This document shows positions 35,480 through 37,024 of a stretch of DNA of 37,024 nt, piece by piece. This stretch comes from Lachnospiraceae bacterium (GTDB taxonomy: Bacteria > Bacillota > Clostridia > Lachnospirales > Lachnospiraceae). The notes beneath the pieces are model-generated. The model saw only the letters and a program-made list of their open reading frames with translations. It did not search any database and was not told the DNA's origin. The stretch is from positions 77,736 to 114,759 of the forward strand of contig JAFLSX010000001.1 in assembly GCA_022510705.1 (NCBI GenBank), in the 5' to 3' direction. Position 1 is the first letter of the stretch; each line of letters starts with the position of its first letter. Made by a program: the position numbers and the translations under genes.

Positions 35480-35518
35480 AAAAGCCTCTAATATCTCTTG
35501 TTAGAGTATATTAGAGAC
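35480..35518 (-). terminator. intrinsic terminator after the DUF2752 gene, overlapping the pdaA ribosome binding site
   Basis: On the minus strand the stem is CTCTAATAT with ATATTAGAG, extended outward by T-G and G-C pairs and inward by CTCT-AACA-AGAG past one bulged A, about 15 bp, followed by TTTTTT. The TTAGAGG of the 3' arm is also the ribosome binding site of pdaA, whose ATG follows the T run directly. Confidence 0.85.
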
Positions 35519-35562
35519 TCTATTTATTCATGCCTTGTTATTTTGTGCCGGGTGGATCGACT

Positions 35563-35997
35563 CTATCCGAGCAGATAAATCCCTCCAAATACTATCAATG
35601 CATCTTTCACAATCCAATTCATCAGTATAATACCTATCATAATATAAAAATATATGGGTCTGAACAACATTGCCTTAACCCGGCCTTTTGTCAACAGACT
35701 CAAAGAATGTGAGAACATATAACAAAGTATTAGCAACCCCGTATATAGAACAACCGGATGATAAATAAAACTTTGAAAAAATTGGCCATGCAATAAATAG
35801 TTAACTGCCCGAGTTCCTCCACAGCCGGGACAATACACCCCCACCGTGCTATAGAATGTGCAGGGCCATGGATTTAAATCAATAACGGAAATATGCAGCA
35901 TGGATAATATAAAATGGCCAATGCCAAAGGCAGCACACAGTCCCACACAGACATAGTAGCAATTCCTCGACAGGCGCAATATATAGGTGTCCTCCAT
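35563..35997 (-). CDS. DUF2752 family membrane protein
   Basis: 144 residues with three to four membrane helices. The family mark VYCPGCGGTRAV follows the first helices (around residues 54-65), and another helix pair ends the protein. DUF2752 proteins are common small membrane proteins of unknown function. The cysteine pair may bind metal or form a disulfide. The ATG has AAAGGG eight bases upstream and follows the DUF4190 gene by 15 bases, so the two form an operon. Confidence 0.88.
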   Translation of the reverse strand: MEDTYILRLSRNCYYVCVGLCAAFGIGHFILSMLHISVIDLNPWPCTFYSTVGVYCPGCGGTRAVNYLLHGQFFQSFIYHPVVLYTGLLILCYMFSHSLSLLTKGRVKAMLFRPIYFYIMIGIILMNWIVKDALIVFGGIYLLG

Positions 35998-36012
35998 TTG
36001 TAAAGCCCTTTG

Positions 36013-36648
36013 CTATACAATAAACGCCATAAAAAATGTCAATCCACTCAGTAGAAATCCAATAATGCTACATACCAAACCTGCGATTGCCATACCCTTT
36101 CCCTCATGATGACCAGCAAGGGCAACACCGCTTAAAATAATTCCGGGTAATACAAGAACTAAATCAAGTATGTTACATATGCAAAGCAAAATAGAAAGAA
36201 TGCCAAAAACCATTCCTGCTATTGCTAACCCCATCCCTCCTGACTGCTGTTGCTGCCTCGCCATTGGTGGATAGGGCTGAGAGGGTATATAGGGCTGACC
36301 GAAATTATTTTGGGAAGGCTGTGGAACCGGAGTATACGCCGTTGTATTATTTGCCGTACCGGTACCGTTCATCCATGGTATTGTATAGGTATACTGTCCC
36401 GCATTGGGATCCTGCTGTATGGGCTGCTGTTCCATAGGCTGCTGACCCATATAGGGATAGCCCTGTTGGGACTGTGCTCCCATGGTCTGTTGATCCATGT
36501 AAGTATATCCCTGTTGAAATTGTGGGTCCATGGACGGTTGTACCATAGACTGTTGCCCCATATAAGGATATCCTTGCTGGGATTGTTGGTCCATATTATA
36601 ATTATTCTGTTGTTCCGCATCCGGATTTTGTAACTGATTATTATCCAT
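36013..36648 (-). CDS. DUF4190 membrane protein with a Q/Y/M-rich repeat region
   Basis: 211 residues. The N-terminal ~135 residues are low complexity and rich in Gln, Tyr, Pro, Met and Asn, with three copies of QQGYxYMxQQxM at 24-35, 45-56 and 61-72. The C-terminal ~75 residues hold two or three hydrophobic helices in DUF4190 style (GGMGLAIAGMVFGILSILLC; GHHEGKGMAIAGLVCSIIG). The Gln/Tyr-rich part should lie on one membrane face and be disordered. The function is unknown. Binding site AGGTG is weak; promoter upstream is good. Confidence 0.85.
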   Translation of the reverse strand: MDNNQLQNPDAEQQNNYNMDQQSQQGYPYMGQQSMVQPSMDPQFQQGYTYMDQQTMGAQSQQGYPYMGQQPMEQQPIQQDPNAGQYTYTIPWMNGTGTANNTTAYTPVPQPSQNNFGQPYIPSQPYPPMARQQQQSGGMGLAIAGMVFGILSILLCICNILDLVLVLPGIILSGVALAGHHEGKGMAIAGLVCSIIGFLLSGLTFFMAFIV

Positions 36649-36685
36649 TTCTGCACCTACATTCTATTAATCTTTTATATTGACA

Positions 36686-36714
36686 AATCTACAGAAAAAA
36701 GCGCAATTTGTCAA
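36686..36714 (-). promoter_or_regulatory. promoter of the DUF4190-DUF2752 unit with an overlapping inverted repeat
   Basis: Minus strand TTGACA (36709-36714), a 17-base spacer and TAGATT (36686-36691). The promoter is nested in an inverted repeat: TTGACAAAT (36680-36688) and ATTTGTCAA (36706-36714), 9-bp perfect arms 17 bases apart, one arm on the -35 and the other on the -10. A second small hairpin (TTGCCA-TGGCAA, 36719-36735) lies just upstream. Confidence 0.65.
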
Positions 36715-36825
36715 GATGTTGCCACAAAATGGCAAGGCAAAATATTCGCTCCCTTCAAGGAAGTATGGAAAATGTGGAGATATAATATTTGAGATGAATT
36801 GCCTAGCTTTTAAAATACTTATTAA

Positions 36826-36856
36826 AAATCCCTCCCGGATGAACCGGAAGGGATTT
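36826..36856 (-). terminator. intrinsic terminator after the GGGtGRT gene
   Basis: A 13-bp stem (AAATCCCTTCCGG with CCGGGAGGGATTT, one G-T pair), a 5-base loop and a short T-rich tail (TTAATAAG) on the minus strand. Confidence 0.85.
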
Positions 36857-36878
36857 CATTTAACCTTAATAATTAGAT

Positions 36879-37024
36879 TTAGAACTTACCCGCTTTCGCT
36901 GCTTCCTCGATGAGCACTGCGACTGCAACGGTAGCGCCTACCATCGGGTTATTACCCATACCGATAAGACCCATCATCTCAACGTGTGCGGGAACGGAGG
37001 AAGAACCTGCGAACTGCGCATCGG
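36879..37024 (-). CDS. GGGtGRT family protein, C-terminal end (runs off the window)
   Basis: Only the last 48 residues are present. They read DAQFAGSSSVPAHVEMMGLI, then GMGNNPMVGATVAVAVLIEE and AAKAGKF, ending at TAA (36879-36881). This matches the end of GGGtGRT proteins as I remember them, a conserved family in anaerobic bacteria with no firmly known function. The name motif lies outside the window. A terminator follows, so it is the last gene of its unit. Confidence 0.75.
   Translation of the reverse strand, partial: DAQFAGSSSVPAHVEMMGLIGMGNNPMVGATVAVAVLIEEAAKAGKF

Noticed and set aside
36430..36600. CRISPR-like or tandem DNA repeat
   Set aside because: The repeats are coding repeats (QQGYxYMxQQxM) in the DUF4190 gene with unequal spacing and diverged bases, not a spacer array.

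Overview
The window is a chromosomal stretch of a low-to-mid GC, Gram-positive, probably endospore-forming anaerobe of the Clostridia, most likely a Lachnospiraceae-type genome. The evidence is the Firmicutes order recG / fakA-like (yloV) / asp23-like (yloU) / rpmB, the sporulation-type genes gerW (ytfJ) with its DUF2953 partner and a PdaA-type deacetylase, ilvBNC, leuCD and cobalamin-dependent metH, strong AGGAGG ribosome binding sites, and frequent GTG/TTG starts. Most genes are on the minus strand. I see no mobile element, CRISPR array, rRNA or tRNA.

Layout. 1-2640 (minus): recG (5' part only), a FakA/DhaL-DegV protein and an Asp23 protein, divergent from rpmB (2860, plus). 3093-5481 (minus): a coiled-coil J-domain protein, a 48-residue membrane microprotein found by reading the gap, gerW, a DUF2953 membrane protein and a small unknown. 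5634-6707 (plus): an HD-GYP protein whose HD histidine is a tyrosine. 6697-12731 (minus): Nudix hydrolase, a class B PBP plus SEDS (RodA/FtsW) pair, a U32/DUF3656 protein and ZapA. 12884-14512: ruvAB behind a promoter carrying a perfect LexA-type box. 14565-17725: MATE transporter and leuCD.

17805-24349 (minus) is the most unusual part: seven tightly packed genes encoding a DgkA-type lipid kinase, a CDP-archaeol-synthase-like (CarS) cytidylyltransferase, PssA, phosphatidylserine decarboxylase, a UbiA-type prenyltransferase homologue, a rifampin-phosphotransferase-like ATP-grasp/phospho-His enzyme and a GNAT-like protein resembling the YghO/bacterial ceramide synthase group. The first four give a complete DAG -> PA -> CDP-DAG -> PS -> PE route. 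The last three suggest an undescribed further lipid modification. A near-perfect palindrome sits at the operon promoter, and a two-component system (24438-27442) lies directly upstream.

27611-34009 (minus): the ilvB-ilvN-ilvN-ilvC operon with two different small subunits, ending in a strong terminator, preceded by metH without a reactivation domain. 34194-34670 (plus): a small lipoprotein. 34680-36648 (minus): PdaA-like deacetylase, a DUF2752 protein and a DUF4190 protein with Q/Y-rich repeats. The pdaA ribosome binding site lies inside the terminator hairpin of the upstream pair. 36879-37024 (minus): the C-terminus of a GGGtGRT-family protein.

All calls come from reading the sequence and from remembered family motifs. 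No database search was run.
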